DNA of 37,409 nucleotides from Planctomycetota bacterium. Its GTDB lineage: Bacteria > Planctomycetota > UBA1135 > UBA2386. The position numbers and the translations under genes were made by a program. Within the stretch, counting starts at the first letter, position 1; the number at the start of each line of letters is the position of its first letter. The notes beneath the pieces are model-generated. The model saw only the letters and a list, made by a program, of their open reading frames with translations, did no database searches and had not been told where the DNA came from. Shown in pieces: positions 1 to 10,900 of the stretch. Location of the stretch: positions 17,678 through 55,086 of the forward strand of contig JACRLW010000018.1 of the NCBI GenBank assembly GCA_016235155.1, read 5' to 3'.

Positions 1-1541
1 TGCTCGCCGATCGCAGGGACGAGGACTACGACCAGGCGGATTCCCACGAGGAAGCGCGGCTTCGCCTCGCGGAACTCCGCCCCGCGGACGGCGCCCGACT
101 CGCGTTGATCGTCGAACGGCGGATCCACGGCAAACGGCGCACGGTCCTCGTCGCGCAAGAAGCCCTGACCGACGGCGATCGCGTGCGCGCCGTGGCCGAG
201 GCCTGGTACGGCGAGGCCGCGGCGTGGCGCGAGTTCGAACGGCATCACGCCAGGGTCCGATCGATCGTCGCCCGCGCCCACGACGTGCGCGAACACGAGA
301 TGGGGGCGGTCAACGCCCGGCTCGAGCGCGAACGACTGCGACTGCGCGAGGCGATGCTCGAGCATCCGCCGGGTCCGGCGTGGGAGGCCGCCTACGACGA
401 ACTGCGGTCGGCGCGCGCTCACCACGACGCCGAAACCCTCGCGATCGCGGAACGTCGTCTGGCCGCGGTCGAGCGCGACCTCGGCGCTCCGGACCGGACC
501 TTGGCGGACGTCGTCGTACGGGTCGAGGCGGCGGAGGCCGACGCCGGACGGGAGATCGCGGCGATCGCCGCGCGCATGGCGGAGCTCGAGCGCGAGGCCG
601 CGCAGTGGCTCCTGTGGCTCGACACCTCGCGGCCCGGTCTCGAGCGCGGCGTGCCGCTCGGCGAGATCGTGCGCGCGTATCCCGCGAACCGCCTGGGCTT
701 CGTCTCGCGCGTCGCGGTCTTCCTCGATCGCTGGTGGGAGTTCGTCGCCGGCGAACCGCGCGAGGCCAACGCGGAGGGCGGGATCTTCCCGGCGATCTTC
801 GGCACCGTCCTGATGACGTTGATCATGTGCCTCGCCGTCGTGCCGTTCGGCGTGCTCGCGTCGCTCTACTTGCGCGAGTACGCGAAGGCCGGGCCGGTGA
901 TCTCGATGATCAAGATCGCGGTGAACAACCTCGCCGGAGTGCCGAGCATCGTCTTCGGCGTCTTCGGGCTCGGGTTCTTCTGCTACATCGTCGGCGCGTC
1001 GATCGACGAGTTGTTCTTCGCAGCGAAGCTGCCGGCGCCGACCTTCGGCAAGGGCGGACTCCTGTGGGCGTCGCTGACGCTCGCCTTGATGACCGCGCCG
1101 GTCGTCATCGTCGCGACCGAGGAGGCCCTCGCCGCGGTGCCGAACTCGATGCGGGAAGGCAGTTATGCCTGCGGCGCGAGCAAGTGGCAGACGATCCGGC
1201 GCATCGTCCTGCCGCGCGCGTTGCCGGGGATCATGACCGGAGCGATCCTCGCGATGGCGCGCGGCGCCGGCGAAGTCGCGCCGCTGATGCTGGTCGGCGC
1301 GGTCAAGCTCGCGCCGGAACTGCCGTTCGCGACCACGCCGCCGTTCGGCGCGGACCAGAGCTTCATGCACCTCGGCTTCCACGTGTACGACCTCGGGTTC
1401 CAGAGCCAGAACTCCGAGGCCGCGAAGTCGCTGGTCTACACGACGACCCTGCTGCTGATCGCGACGATCGGGCTGCTGAACCTCGCCGCGATCCGGCTCC
1501 GATCCCGTCTCCGCCGTCGCTTCGTGTCCGCGGCGTTCTGA
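1..1541 (+). CDS. pstA: Phosphate ABC transporter permease PstA (5' end outside window)
   Basis: Inner-membrane permease of the Pst high-affinity phosphate importer, pairing with PstC and the ATPase PstB. The frame is open from base 3, so the true start lies upstream. The first ~220 visible residues are charged, Glu/Arg/Ala-rich and coiled-coil-like, with no membrane segment. The permease core follows from about codon 225 counted from base 105: membrane segments beginning near [16 protein letters not shown], the conserved stretch [19 protein letters not shown], and the EAA loop ([20 protein letters not shown]), which contacts the ATPase. Ordinary PstA is about 290 residues; this is the long form. 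pstB follows after 19 bases and is surely co-transcribed. Function is confident; the role of the N-terminal region is unknown. Confidence 0.93.
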   Translation, partial: LADRRDEDYDQADSHEEARLRLAELRPADGARLALIVERRIHGKRRTVLVAQEALTDGDRVRAVAEAWYGEAAAWREFERHHARVRSIVARAHDVREHEMGAVNARLERERLRLREAMLEHPPGPAWEAAYDELRSARAHHDAETLAIAERRLAAVERDLGAPDRTLADVVVRVEAAEADAGREIAAIAARMAELEREAAQWLLWLDTSRPGLERGVPLGEIVRAYPANRLGFVSRVAVFLDRWWEFVAGEPREANAEGGIFPAIFGTVLMTLIMCLAVVPFGVLASLYLREYAKAGPVISMIKIAVNNLAGVPSIVFGVFGLGFFCYIVGASIDELFFAAKLPAPTFGKGGLLWASLTLALMTAPVVIVATEEALAAVPNSMREGSYACGASKWQTIRRIVLPRALPGIMTGAILAMARGAGEVAPLMLVGAVKLAPELPFATTPPFGADQSFMHLGFHVYDLGFQSQNSEAAKSLVYTTTLLLIATIGLLNLAAIRLRSRLRRRFVSAAF

Positions 1542-1560
1542 TCCCCACAGCCGGTCCAAG

Positions 1561-2448
1561 ATGCCCATGCTCGAACCAAACGCACCGACCGCGATCGGGA
1601 AGGCGGGCAGCGACGCGAAACCGCGGAGCCGCCTCCAACGCATCCAGGCCGGTGAACCGGTGGAGACGATCACGCACGAGGCGATCCTCGCCGAGGACCC
1701 TTGCCTGCAGATCGAGCGCTTCAACCTCTGGTATGGACCGAAGCAAGCGCTTCACGACAACGCCTTCGTCGTGCCGCGCGGGAAGATCACGGCGCTGATC
1801 GGGCCCTCGGGTTGCGGCAAGAGCACGCTCCTGCGCTCGATGAATCGCCTGAACGACCTCATCGACAGCGTGCGCGTGACCGGCGAGATGCGGCTCAACG
1901 GTGATCCGATCTACGCGCCGGGCGTCGACGTGATCGAACTGCGGAAGCGGATGGGGATGGTGTTCCAGAAGCCCAATCCCTTCCCGATGTCGATCGTCGA
2001 GAACGTCGTCTACGCGCTCCGGATCGACGGCGAACGCGATCGGCGGGTGCTGCGCGAGGCCGCCGAGCGCGCGCTGCGCGGCGCCGCCCTCTGGGACGAG
2101 GTCAAGGACCGGCTCGAGGACAGCGCGCTCGGTCTCTCCGGCGGCCAGCAGCAGCGGCTGTGCATCGCGCGGGCGATCGCCGCCGATCCCGAGATCCTGC
2201 TGATGGACGAGCCGTGCTCCGCGCCCGACCCGATCGCGACGGGCCGCATCGAGGACCTGATGCAGGACCTGCGCGGCGACTACACGATCGTGATCGTCAC
2301 GCACAACATGCAACAGGCCTCGCGGACGAGCGACTGCACCGCGTTCATGTACCTCGGCCGGATCGTCGAGTTCGGTCCGACCGCCGACCTGTTCCAGAAG
2401 CCCCGCCTGAAGGAGACCGAGGACTACATCACCGGGCGCTTCGGGTGA
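1561..2448 (+). CDS. pstB: Phosphate import ATP-binding protein PstB
   Basis: Cytoplasmic ATPase subunit that drives phosphate import through PstA/PstC. All ABC signatures are visible in the 295-residue product: Walker [10 protein letters not shown] at 81-89, Q-loop in [12 protein letters not shown], signature LSGGQQQR from 192, Walker B ILLMDEP at 212-218 and the switch histidine in VTHNMQQ at 248. It is about 35 residues longer than a typical PstB because of an N-terminal extension before the ABC core. The D-loop reads SAPDP (residues 220-224) where PstB normally has SALDP, an unusual Leu-to-Pro change at 222. The first ATG 19 bases after pstA is taken as the start; no strong ribosome-binding site is seen. 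No phoU or pstS lies in the window. Confidence 0.95.
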   Translation: MPMLEPNAPTAIGKAGSDAKPRSRLQRIQAGEPVETITHEAILAEDPCLQIERFNLWYGPKQALHDNAFVVPRGKITALIGPSGCGKSTLLRSMNRLNDLIDSVRVTGEMRLNGDPIYAPGVDVIELRKRMGMVFQKPNPFPMSIVENVVYALRIDGERDRRVLREAAERALRGAALWDEVKDRLEDSALGLSGGQQQRLCIARAIAADPEILLMDEPCSAPDPIATGRIEDLMQDLRGDYTIVIVTHNMQQASRTSDCTAFMYLGRIVEFGPTADLFQKPRLKETEDYITGRFG

Positions 2449-2465
2449 GATCTTGCGAGGCGGCG

Positions 2466-2493
2466 GCCTGCCTGTTGATGCCTGCCTGTTGAT
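2466..2493. repeat. Perfect 14-bp tandem duplication
   Basis: The unit GCCTGCCTGTTGAT occurs twice back to back (2466-2479 and 2480-2493) just after the pstB stop codon. It lies in the 141-base gap before trkH. No function can be assigned; it may be a recent slippage duplication. Confidence 0.85.
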
Positions 2494-2511
2494 TCCGGGT
2501 GCCGCGATCGG

Positions 2512-2517
2512 TTGACA
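2512..2517 (+). promoter_or_regulatory. Possible -35 hexamer upstream of trkH
   Basis: A perfect TTGACA stands 72 bases before the trkH ATG. No convincing -10 hexamer is found 16-18 bases downstream, so this is only a weak hint that trkH has its own promoter rather than reading through from pstB. Confidence 0.2.
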
Positions 2518-2589
2518 TAGCGCGCCCATGCCCGAGGCCAGAGACCGCCGCCGCGCGCGGAACGCCGCCTTGCCCCGCGAGCTCGCGCG

Positions 2590-4173
2590 ATGAACCGCCG
2601 GCTCGTCGCGGGGATCCTCGGCCGGGTCGTCCTGTTCTTCACCGCGTCGGCGACGCCGGCCTTGGCGATGGCGTGCTTCGAGGTCCCCGCGGGGGGGATC
2701 GACGCGCGCGCGGGTTTCCTGTGGATGCTTGCGATCGGCGGCGCGGGCGGGACCTCGCTCCTGTGGGTCGGGCGGGGGGCGCGCGCCGAGATCTACCGGC
2801 GCGAGAGTCTCCTCGTCGTCGCCCTGACCTGGCTCGTCGCGGGTGTACTCGGGGCGATCCCGTTCCTCGCATCGGGAGCGCTGCCGAGGATGGCCGACGC
2901 GATCTTCGAGTGCGTCAGCGGCTTGACGACCTGCGGAGCGAGCGTATTCGGCGCGCCGGACGGACGCGCGGTGCACGAACTCCCACAGAGCCTCCTGCTC
3001 TGGCGCTCCGCGATCCAGTGGGTGGGGGGACTCGGGATCATCCTGATGTTCGTGGTGTTGCTCCCCGCGCTCGGGATCGCGCCGTTCACGCTGCTCGAGA
3101 GCGAGCAGGTCGGCGTCTCGGACCCGCGCATGCGCCCGCAGATGCTGCGCCACGGCCGGCACTTGTTCCTCACCTACCTGGTGCTGACGCTCGCCCAGAT
3201 CGTCCTGTTGTGGCTCGCCGGCGGGATGCCGCTCTTCGAGTCGATGTGCCACGCGATGACGACGATGCCGACCGGCGGGTTCTCGACGCGCGACTACTCG
3301 ATCGCCGAGTACCAGAGCGTCACCGTCGACGTCATCGTGATCGTGTTCATGGTGCTGGCGGCGAGCAACTTCCTCCTGCTCCGTGACGCGATCGTCGAAG
3401 GCGGAGCGGGCTGGACCCGCCTCTGGCGCGATCCCGAGTTGCGCGGCTTCCTCCGCATCCTCGGCTCGGCGATCCTCGTCGCAACCGTGATCCTGTGGAC
3501 CTGGGGAGGAGTGGTCCCCGGCCCCGAGGTCGTCGGAGGGGCGCGCGATTACTCCCTGCTCGGCACGTGCCTGCGCGACGCTGCGTTCAACCTGACCAGC
3601 GTGATGACCTGCACCGGGTTCGCCACGGCGAACTTCAACTGCTGGCCGACACCGATCGTCCTCATGGTCGTGCTGCTGATGTTCATCGGCGGGTGCACGG
3701 GCTCCACATCGGGCGGCATCAAGGTCGTCCGGGCGCTCGTCGTGTGGCGGGTCTGCATGAACCGACTGCGTGCGTTCGTCCGACCGCGTGCCGTCGAACT
3801 CGTGAAGCTCGAAGAGCAGGTCTTCGACTCCCGCGAGGTGGCGAGCCTGCTGGCGATCGTGGCGGTCTTCGGACTCGCCGTCGGTCTCGGCGGGCTGGCC
3901 CTGAGCTTCGATCCGCGGCTCGATCTGCTCTCGGCGATGTCGGCGTGCGTCACTTCGATCAGTTGCGCGGGGCCGGGCGTGACCGCCGTGGTCGCGCACG
4001 GCGCCGAGTTCACGATCGCGAATCCCGGCGGGATCGACGTCGGGCCCTTCGGTTCGTTCGGTCTCCTCCACGACGGCAGCAAGCTCCTCCTCGCGCTCTT
4101 GATGGTCCTCGGCCGGCTCGAGTTCCTCGCGCTGCTCGTGTTGGTGATGCCGAGCTTCTGGCGGCGGCGCTGA
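2590..4173 (+). CDS. trkH: TrkH-family potassium uptake channel
   Basis: Membrane-embedded K+ translocating subunit of a Trk/Ktr system, normally gated by a cytoplasmic TrkA/KtrA protein, which is not in the window. The 527-residue product has the four selectivity-filter repeats of the family: SGLTTCGASVFG (~110), TTMPTGGFST (~222), VMTCTGFATANF (~337) and TSISCAGPGVTAV (~455). The hallmark helix motif MFIGGCTGSTSGGIK lies near 365-378, and hydrophobic segments fill the rest. The ATG at 2590 gives a positively charged start (MNRRLV) directly before the first hydrophobic helix. Length fits the family (480-550). Whether it should be called TrkH or KtrB cannot be settled without the gating partner. 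Confidence 0.92.
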   Translation: MNRRLVAGILGRVVLFFTASATPALAMACFEVPAGGIDARAGFLWMLAIGGAGGTSLLWVGRGARAEIYRRESLLVVALTWLVAGVLGAIPFLASGALPRMADAIFECVSGLTTCGASVFGAPDGRAVHELPQSLLLWRSAIQWVGGLGIILMFVVLLPALGIAPFTLLESEQVGVSDPRMRPQMLRHGRHLFLTYLVLTLAQIVLLWLAGGMPLFESMCHAMTTMPTGGFSTRDYSIAEYQSVTVDVIVIVFMVLAASNFLLLRDAIVEGGAGWTRLWRDPELRGFLRILGSAILVATVILWTWGGVVPGPEVVGGARDYSLLGTCLRDAAFNLTSVMTCTGFATANFNCWPTPIVLMVVLLMFIGGCTGSTSGGIKVVRALVVWRVCMNRLRAFVRPRAVELVKLEEQVFDSREVASLLAIVAVFGLAVGLGGLALSFDPRLDLLSAMSACVTSISCAGPGVTAVVAHGAEFTIANPGGIDVGPFGSFGLLHDGSKLLLALLMVLGRLEFLALLVLVMPSFWRRR

Positions 4174-4194
4174 GCCGCGCGCTACGCTGCGGTC

Positions 4195-4509
4195 GTGAAG
4201 ACGCTGCTGCGTCCGCGCACGACCGTCGCCGCGACGGAGACCGAGACCGACACCGCGACCCTGACCCGGGTCGGACGGCCGTGGAACGTCGTCGTGCACG
4301 ACGACCCGGTCACGCTGATGGAGTACGTGACGAAGGTCTTCATGGAGGTCTTCGCCTACCCGCACGCGAAAGCGCAGGAACTCATGCTCGAGGTGCACCA
4401 GACCGGCCGTTCGGTCGTCTGGACCGGAGCGCGCGAGCGCGCCGAGGGCCACGTCCAGAAGCTCCAGGGGCGGCACCTGATCGCCACGCTCGAGCCGAGC
4501 CCGGAATGA
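4195..4509 (+). CDS. clpS: ATP-dependent Clp protease adaptor ClpS
   Basis: Small adaptor that delivers N-degron substrates to ClpA/ClpC-ClpP. The 104-residue product has the core PWNVVVHDDPVTLMEYV (about 27-43), with the acidic pair that reads the substrate amino terminus, followed by LMLEVHQTGR with its conserved histidine and a C-terminal LIATLEP strand. The wording, including the VHxTGRxVV and GxRERxExxVQ stretches, is closer to actinobacterial ClpS than to the E. coli form. The start is GTG, 21 bases after trkH. A DUF2017-like gene follows after 25 bases, the same order as in Actinobacteria. Confidence 0.92.
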   Translation: MKTLLRPRTTVAATETETDTATLTRVGRPWNVVVHDDPVTLMEYVTKVFMEVFAYPHAKAQELMLEVHQTGRSVVWTGARERAEGHVQKLQGRHLIATLEPSPE

Positions 4510-4534
4510 ACGATCGCCGCGGCGACGTACCACC

Positions 4535-5128
<594 letters not shown>

Positions 5129-5135
5129 TCGGCGA

Positions 5136-7904
5136 TCAGAAGTCGCGCCGCTCGGCCGCGCCACCCGCTTCGTCCTCGTCGTCGCCCGTCGAGCCGCCGC
5201 CGCCGCCCGGAGCCGGGTGCACGGTGAACGCGCGGTGCAGAGTCTGGTCGCCGGCGACGAGTTCGCAGCGGTACTGCCCTGGCCCGCCGCTGCCGCCGCG
5301 ACCTCCGCCGCCGCCGCCGAAGATGCCGGGGAACCCGCCGCGACCGCGTCCGCCGCCGCCGCCCCACGCGATCTGGTGGAGACCGGCTCCGCTCTCGCCG
5401 CGCGCCGACCACAGTTCGTTGCCGGTCGCGTCGAGCACGCGGAGCGTGACCTCGCCGTCGAAGTCCGGGCCGATCCAGTAGCGGAACTGCGGCTGCGACG
5501 GCGCCGTCGGCGCGCGCCAGTCCGCCGCCGCCGGGTAGCGGATCGACGGGAACACGCGCTTCGTGCCGAAGCCGTCGCGGGCAGCGAAGAGGTGGAAGGG
5601 TTGCTGCAGGATCTCGGCGTCGAGTTCGGCGAGCACCGTCGCGTCGAGGACCCAACAGCCGCGTCCGTGTGTGCCGATCACGACGTCCTCGTCGCGCGGA
5701 TGCACGAGCAGGTCGTGCACGGCGACGGACGGCAGTCCGGTACCGAGCGCGAACCAGGTCCCACCGCCGTCGACCGAGACGCGCACGCCCGACTCGGTGC
5801 CCACGAGCACGCAATCGGCGTTGCGCGGGTGCTCGCGCACCACGTTGATCGATTCACCCGCCGGCAGGTCGTTGACGATGCTCGTGAACGACGTGCCGCC
5901 GTCGGTGGTCAGGTAGAGGTACGGCTTGCGGTCGTCCTCGCGGTAGCCCGTGAACGACACGTACGCGCGCTGCGCGTCGTGCGGCGAACAGGCGACGCGG
6001 CTCACCCAGAGGTGCGACGGGCAGTCCGGGAAGCGGTCGGACAGGTCGATCCAGTCGCGCCCGCCGTTCTTCGAGGTCCAGACCTTGCCGTCGTCGGTGC
6101 CGACCCAGAGTTGATCGGCCTGCACCGGCGATTCCTCGATCGTCGTGATCGTGCAGTGCGGCACGTTGCCCGCGAGCTTCTCCGGATCGGCGGTCGTGAG
6201 GTCCTTGCTGATCGCCTCCCAGTCGTCGCCGCGGTTGCGCGACCGATGGAGCATCTGGCTGCCGGCGTACACCGTGTGCGGGTTGTGCGGCGACAGCAGG
6301 ATCGGGGTCATCCAGTTGAAGCGCAGCGCCGGCGATCCGCGCGGCGCGTTCGGGCGGATGCCGCGGCGCTCGCCGGTCCGCAGGTTCTGCCGGCTCATGC
6401 CGCCGAACTGCGACTCGCTGTAGGTCACGTCGGGGTCGTTCGGATCGACCTGCACGCAGAAGCCGTCGCCGCCGTCGATGCGCATCGCATTCGCGCGGCC
6501 GATCGCCTCGTTGGTCATGCTGCGCGAGGGGATGCCCCAGGTGCCGTTGTCCTGCGTGCCGCCGTAGACGGTGTACGGATCGCGGAGGTCGACGCCGATC
6601 GAATACACCTGCCCGATGGGCAGCTTCGGGAAGTGCTTCCACGTGCTGCCGCCGTCGTAGGTGATCGCGAGTCCGCCGTCGTTGCCGAGCAGCGTGCGGC
6701 CTGGATCCTGCGGATCGATCCACAGCGCGTGATGATCGACGTGCAGACCGCGCGCGAAGTTGGTGCGCCAGGTCTTGCCGCCGTCGTCGGAGGCCGACAC
6801 GTTCACGCCCAGCACGAACACGCGGTCGGCGTTGCGCGGGTCGGCGCGCACCTGCCCGTAGTAGTAGTGGGGCTCGCCGCCCACGCGGCGCGTGCTGGAC
6901 TTCTTCCAGGTCAGGCCGCCGTCCTGCGAGCGATAGACCTCGCGGCCGATCGGCCGCGCTGCGGGCGCCGCGGCGTCCGGCGCGGGCTCCGTGTCGCGCC
7001 CGCGCTCGGTCCGGTCGGGTTCCTCGCGGCGGGTGTTCGTCGCGGGGTTGAGGTTCTCGACGATCGCGTACGCGACCTGGCTGTCGGACGGCGCGAACGC
7101 GATGCCGATCCGACCGACCGAGCCGTCGGGCAGCCCCTTCACCTCGTTCCAGGTGTCGCCGCCGTCCTCGCTCAGCCAGGCGCGGCTGCCCTCGCCGCCT
7201 TCCTTGAAGTGCCAGGCGCGGCGACGCCGTTCGTAGCTCGCGGCGATCACGCGCTCGGGCTTGGCGGGGTCGATGCAGACGTCGACGAAGCCGACGTCCG
7301 CGCTGACGTGCTTGACGCGCTCCCAGGTCTTGCCGCCGTCCTTGCTGCGGTAGAGACCGCGGTCGTCGTTGGCGCGGTAGAGCGAGCCGAGCGCGGCGAC
7401 GAACACGATGTCGGCATTGGTCGGATGCACCGCGATGCGACCGATGTGGTCGGTGCCGGCGAGTCCGACGTTCGCCCAGGTCTTGCCGGCGTCGGTCGAC
7501 TTGTAGACGCCGTCGCCCCAGTACGAACTGCGCTGGTTGTTCGCTTCACCGGACCCGATCCACAGCGTGTCGGGGGCCGACGGCGCGATCGCGAGGTCGC
7601 CGATCGAGTAGCTGCGCTGGTCGGTGAACGAGGGCCTGAACGTGGCGCCTTCGTTCTCGGTCTTCCACAGCCCGCCGGTGGCACTCGCGACGTACCACAC
7701 CGAGCGGTCGCGCGGATCGACGTCGAGGTCGACGATGCGGCCGGTGTAGTTCACCGGTCCGATCTCGCGCCACTGCGGTTGCGCGAAGACCTTCTCGGCG
7801 AGGAGCGCCTTGTCCTGGGCGAAAGCGAGCGACGCGAGCGACAGGGCGGCGAAGAGGGCGGACGACGTCGCGCGGCGGAGCGACGCGGAGCGAGAGTTGT
7901 TCAT
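5136..7904 (-). CDS. Secreted BNR/sortilin-like beta-propeller protein
   Basis: A 922-residue exported protein built of about ten Asp-box (BNR) repeats, for example STDAGKTW, SKDGGKTW, SEDGGDTW, SQDGGLTW, SDDGGKTW and TTDGGTSF, which form VPS10/sortilin-type propeller blades. The N-terminus MNNSRSASLRR, followed by a hydrophobic stretch ending LAFAQ, is a signal peptide, so the start is put at 7904 although the frame stays open to 8252. The C-terminal part is a beta-domain interrupted by a glycine-rich tract (about residues 850-880), with a final acidic segment. The gene lies 20 bases downstream of a larger paralogue (7925-10981) and is probably in one operon with it. No catalytic motif is seen; ligand and function are unknown. 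Confidence 0.85.
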   Translation of the reverse strand: MNNSRSASLRRATSSALFAALSLASLAFAQDKALLAEKVFAQPQWREIGPVNYTGRIVDLDVDPRDRSVWYVASATGGLWKTENEGATFRPSFTDQRSYSIGDLAIAPSAPDTLWIGSGEANNQRSSYWGDGVYKSTDAGKTWANVGLAGTDHIGRIAVHPTNADIVFVAALGSLYRANDDRGLYRSKDGGKTWERVKHVSADVGFVDVCIDPAKPERVIAASYERRRRAWHFKEGGEGSRAWLSEDGGDTWNEVKGLPDGSVGRIGIAFAPSDSQVAYAIVENLNPATNTRREEPDRTERGRDTEPAPDAAAPAARPIGREVYRSQDGGLTWKKSSTRRVGGEPHYYYGQVRADPRNADRVFVLGVNVSASDDGGKTWRTNFARGLHVDHHALWIDPQDPGRTLLGNDGGLAITYDGGSTWKHFPKLPIGQVYSIGVDLRDPYTVYGGTQDNGTWGIPSRSMTNEAIGRANAMRIDGGDGFCVQVDPNDPDVTYSESQFGGMSRQNLRTGERRGIRPNAPRGSPALRFNWMTPILLSPHNPHTVYAGSQMLHRSRNRGDDWEAISKDLTTADPEKLAGNVPHCTITTIEESPVQADQLWVGTDDGKVWTSKNGGRDWIDLSDRFPDCPSHLWVSRVACSPHDAQRAYVSFTGYREDDRKPYLYLTTDGGTSFTSIVNDLPAGESINVVREHPRNADCVLVGTESGVRVSVDGGGTWFALGTGLPSVAVHDLLVHPRDEDVVIGTHGRGCWVLDATVLAELDAEILQQPFHLFAARDGFGTKRVFPSIRYPAAADWRAPTAPSQPQFRYWIGPDFDGEVTLRVLDATGNELWSARGESGAGLHQIAWGGGGGRGRGGFPGIFGGGGGGRGGSGGPGQYRCELVAGDQTLHRAFTVHPAPGGGGGSTGDDEDEAGGAAERRDF

Positions 7905-7924
7905 CGTGGCGGACTCCGGTCGGA

Positions 7925-10900
7925 TCACTGGCGCGTCGTGGGGAAGGCGGCTTCGGCGAAGGGATGGCTCGCGGCGCTGGGGTCGTCGCGGACGGTGATC
8001 GGCACGGACCAGGACTTCTCGCCGATCGTGAGGCGTGCGGCGTAGCTGCCGGCCTCGACCTCGCGGCCGCGGCGACGGCCGGCTCCTCGCATCTCCCAGC
8101 GCAGCGTCTGAGCGCCGGATTCCTCGGCGAGATCGAGCGTGGCGACCGTCTCGCCGCGGATGTCGAGGATGGCGACCCGCGTGTTTGCCGGCGGCGCCTG
8201 CTGCGTCCAGACGCGGATCGTCGCGCCCGACGGCGGATTGGCCGAGAACCACTCACGATTGCCCTGCGTGCCGCGGCTGCGCATCACCCAGCGCGTGACG
8301 AGTTCGGGGCGGAACAGGTGTACGCCGTCCTTGCCGGTGTCGGCGTCGATCTGCCGCAGCGCGGAGATGTCGATGACGGCAGCGCCGTGGCCGTGGGTCG
8401 CGGCAACGAGATCGGCGTCGCGGTCCTGGATCACGAGGTCGCGCACCTGGACCGTCGGCAGTTCCTTGGCGAAGCGATGCCAGGACGTGCCGCGGTCGCG
8501 CGACGCCCAGCACGTCGTCTCGGTGCCGAGGAACAGCAAGTCCTCGACGCGCGGATCCTCGACGACGCAGAAACACGGCTGCTCTTTGGGCAATGACTCC
8601 GTCAGCGAACGCCAACTGTCGCCGTGGTCCTCGGACACGAAGACGTAGGTCGAGTTGTCGTCGCTGCGATGGCCGTCGAAGGTCACGTAGACCCGGCCCG
8701 CCTCGTGACGCGACGGGTGGATCGACGACACGTAGCGCGGTCCGCGCAGGCCGGTGACCTTGTCGTGGATCTCCTCCCAGTTGGCGCCGCCGTCACGGCT
8801 GCGCCAGAACGCACCGTCGTCGGTGCCGGCGTAGAGCAGGCCCGCTTCGAGCGGGGACTCCGCCATCGCCGTCGCGGTGCCGCGCTTCGTCAAACCGAGT
8901 TCGGGCGAGATGCTCGTGCTGTTGCGGCCCTGGTCGAGGGAACGCACGGCCCTGCGGCCGGCGAAGTAGAGGATCTTCTGGTTGTGAGGCGAGAGGAAGA
9001 ACGGGGTGTCCCAGTTGAATGGACCGGCATCGCCGGGCTTGCGCACGCCGCCGTTGCCGCCGTTGCGCAGATCCGCGCGCACGAGACCGCCGTTCTGGCT
9101 GGTGCAGATCACGATGCCGGCTTCGGTCTGGTCGGCCGCCGCGCCGAAGCCGTCGCCGCCGGCGAGCGTGACCCAGTCACCGATGGCGATGCCCTCGGTC
9201 CATCGGGTCAGCACCGGCCCACCCCAGGTGCCGTTGTCCTGCAGGCCGCCGTAGACGCGGTAAGGGTCGGAGGTGTCGACGTCGACGTGGTACCACTGGC
9301 CGAGCGAGAGGTTGTCGACGTGCGCCCAGGTGCGCGCGCCGTCGTGCGTCTCGTGCAGGCCGCCGTCGCCACCGAGCAGGACGTGGTCGCCGTCCTTCGG
9401 ATCGACCCACAGCGCGTGGAAGTCGACGTGGATCGAACGCTGCACCTGACGGAAACGCTTGCCGCCGTCGGTGCTCTTGAAGACCGGCACGCCGCACGAC
9501 CAGATGACGTCGACGTTGCCCGGGTCGACCGCGAGCTTGCTGAAGTAGAACGGCCGATCGGTGAGGCTGTTGACCCGCTTCCAGGTGACGCCGCGATCCT
9601 CGGAGCGGAACACGCCGCCGGTCTCGTGGCCGTCCTTGCCCTGCCGGAGCTGGACGTTCTCGCGCTGGCCGTAGAGCCGCCCGGAGTAGGGACCGGCGTA
9701 CGGGTCGGCGTCGGTCTCGCCTTCGCCTTCGCGCGTGCCCCAGGTCACCTCGATCTCGAGGTCCTGTCCGTCGCGCTTCACCTTTAGCTTCGCCTTCTCG
9801 CCGCCCTTGGCGCGGCGGATCGCGCGCTGGAGATCGGGCCAGGTCTCGATCGACTCCTCGCCGAGCGCCACGACGAGATCGCCCGACTGCAGCCCGGCCG
9901 TCGCGGCGGGGCCATCCTTCGTGATCGAGGTCAGCTTCGCGCCGTCGCCCTCGGGCGGGTTCTCCGCCTGCACGCCGAGATACGCGTTGCCCGACTCGTC
10001 GTCGCCGCGCATGCGCTGGCTGCCGGTCGCCCAGCCGCTGCGCTCGGACTCGATGATCAGGTAGAGCTTCTGCGGATCGGGCGCGAACACGGTGAGTCCC
10101 GAACGACCCCACTTGCAGGTCGGCAGGCCCGCGGTGACGCGGGTCCAGGTGTCGCCGCCGTCCTCGCTGCGGTAGTAGCCGGCGTGTTCGCCGAAGCGCA
10201 CCGCGGGATCGTTGGAGCAGAACTCGTCGCGGCGCACCTGGTACAGGCACGCGTGCACGATCGACGGTTCGAGCGGGTCGACGCGCACGTCGATCGCGCC
10301 GGTCGCGTCGTCGACGTAGAGCACCTTCTGCCAGGTCTTGCCGCCGTCCTTGGTGCGGAAGACGCCGCGATCGGGGTTCGCGCCCCAGAAGCGACCGAGC
10401 GCCGCGACGAAGACGATGTCGGCGTCGCGCGGGTGGATCGCGATGTGCCCGGTCTGCAGCGACTCGCGCAGGCCCATGTGTGCGAAGGTCCTGCCGCCGT
10501 CGGTCGACTTGTAGACGCCGTCGCCGAAGGTCACCGAGTTGCGCGCGTTCTCCTCGCCGGTGCCGACCCAGACGACGTCGGGGTTGCTCGGCGCGACCGC
10601 GACGTCGCCGATCGACGCGCTGCCTTCGCCTTGGAACACGCGCTCCCAGGTCGTCCCTGCGTTGACCGTCTTCCACACTCCCGCGCACGCGGTGCCGAGG
10701 TACCAGATGTTGCGTTGGTCGGGATGCGCCTCGACGTCGGTGACGCGCCCGCCCATGTTCGCGGTACCGAGCAGACGCCAGGGCGTGCTCCCGGCGACCG
10801 CCGCGAAGACCGCGTCGGGATCAGGCTTCGCCACCGCAGGCTCGGCCGCCGCCGCAGGCGCGTCGGTCGCGGGTGCCGGAGGCGACTCGGGCTCCTGGGC

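Noticed and set aside
5290..5360. Repetitive CCGCCG tracts as a CRISPR or structural repeat
   Set aside because: They encode a glycine-rich linker of the BNR protein on the minus strand; there are no regular repeats with spacers.
5217..8045. Plus-strand open frame of 942 codons opposite the BNR gene
   Set aside because: The minus strand encodes clear Asp-box repeats with a signal peptide; the plus frame is repetitive Val/Arg/Ala shadow.
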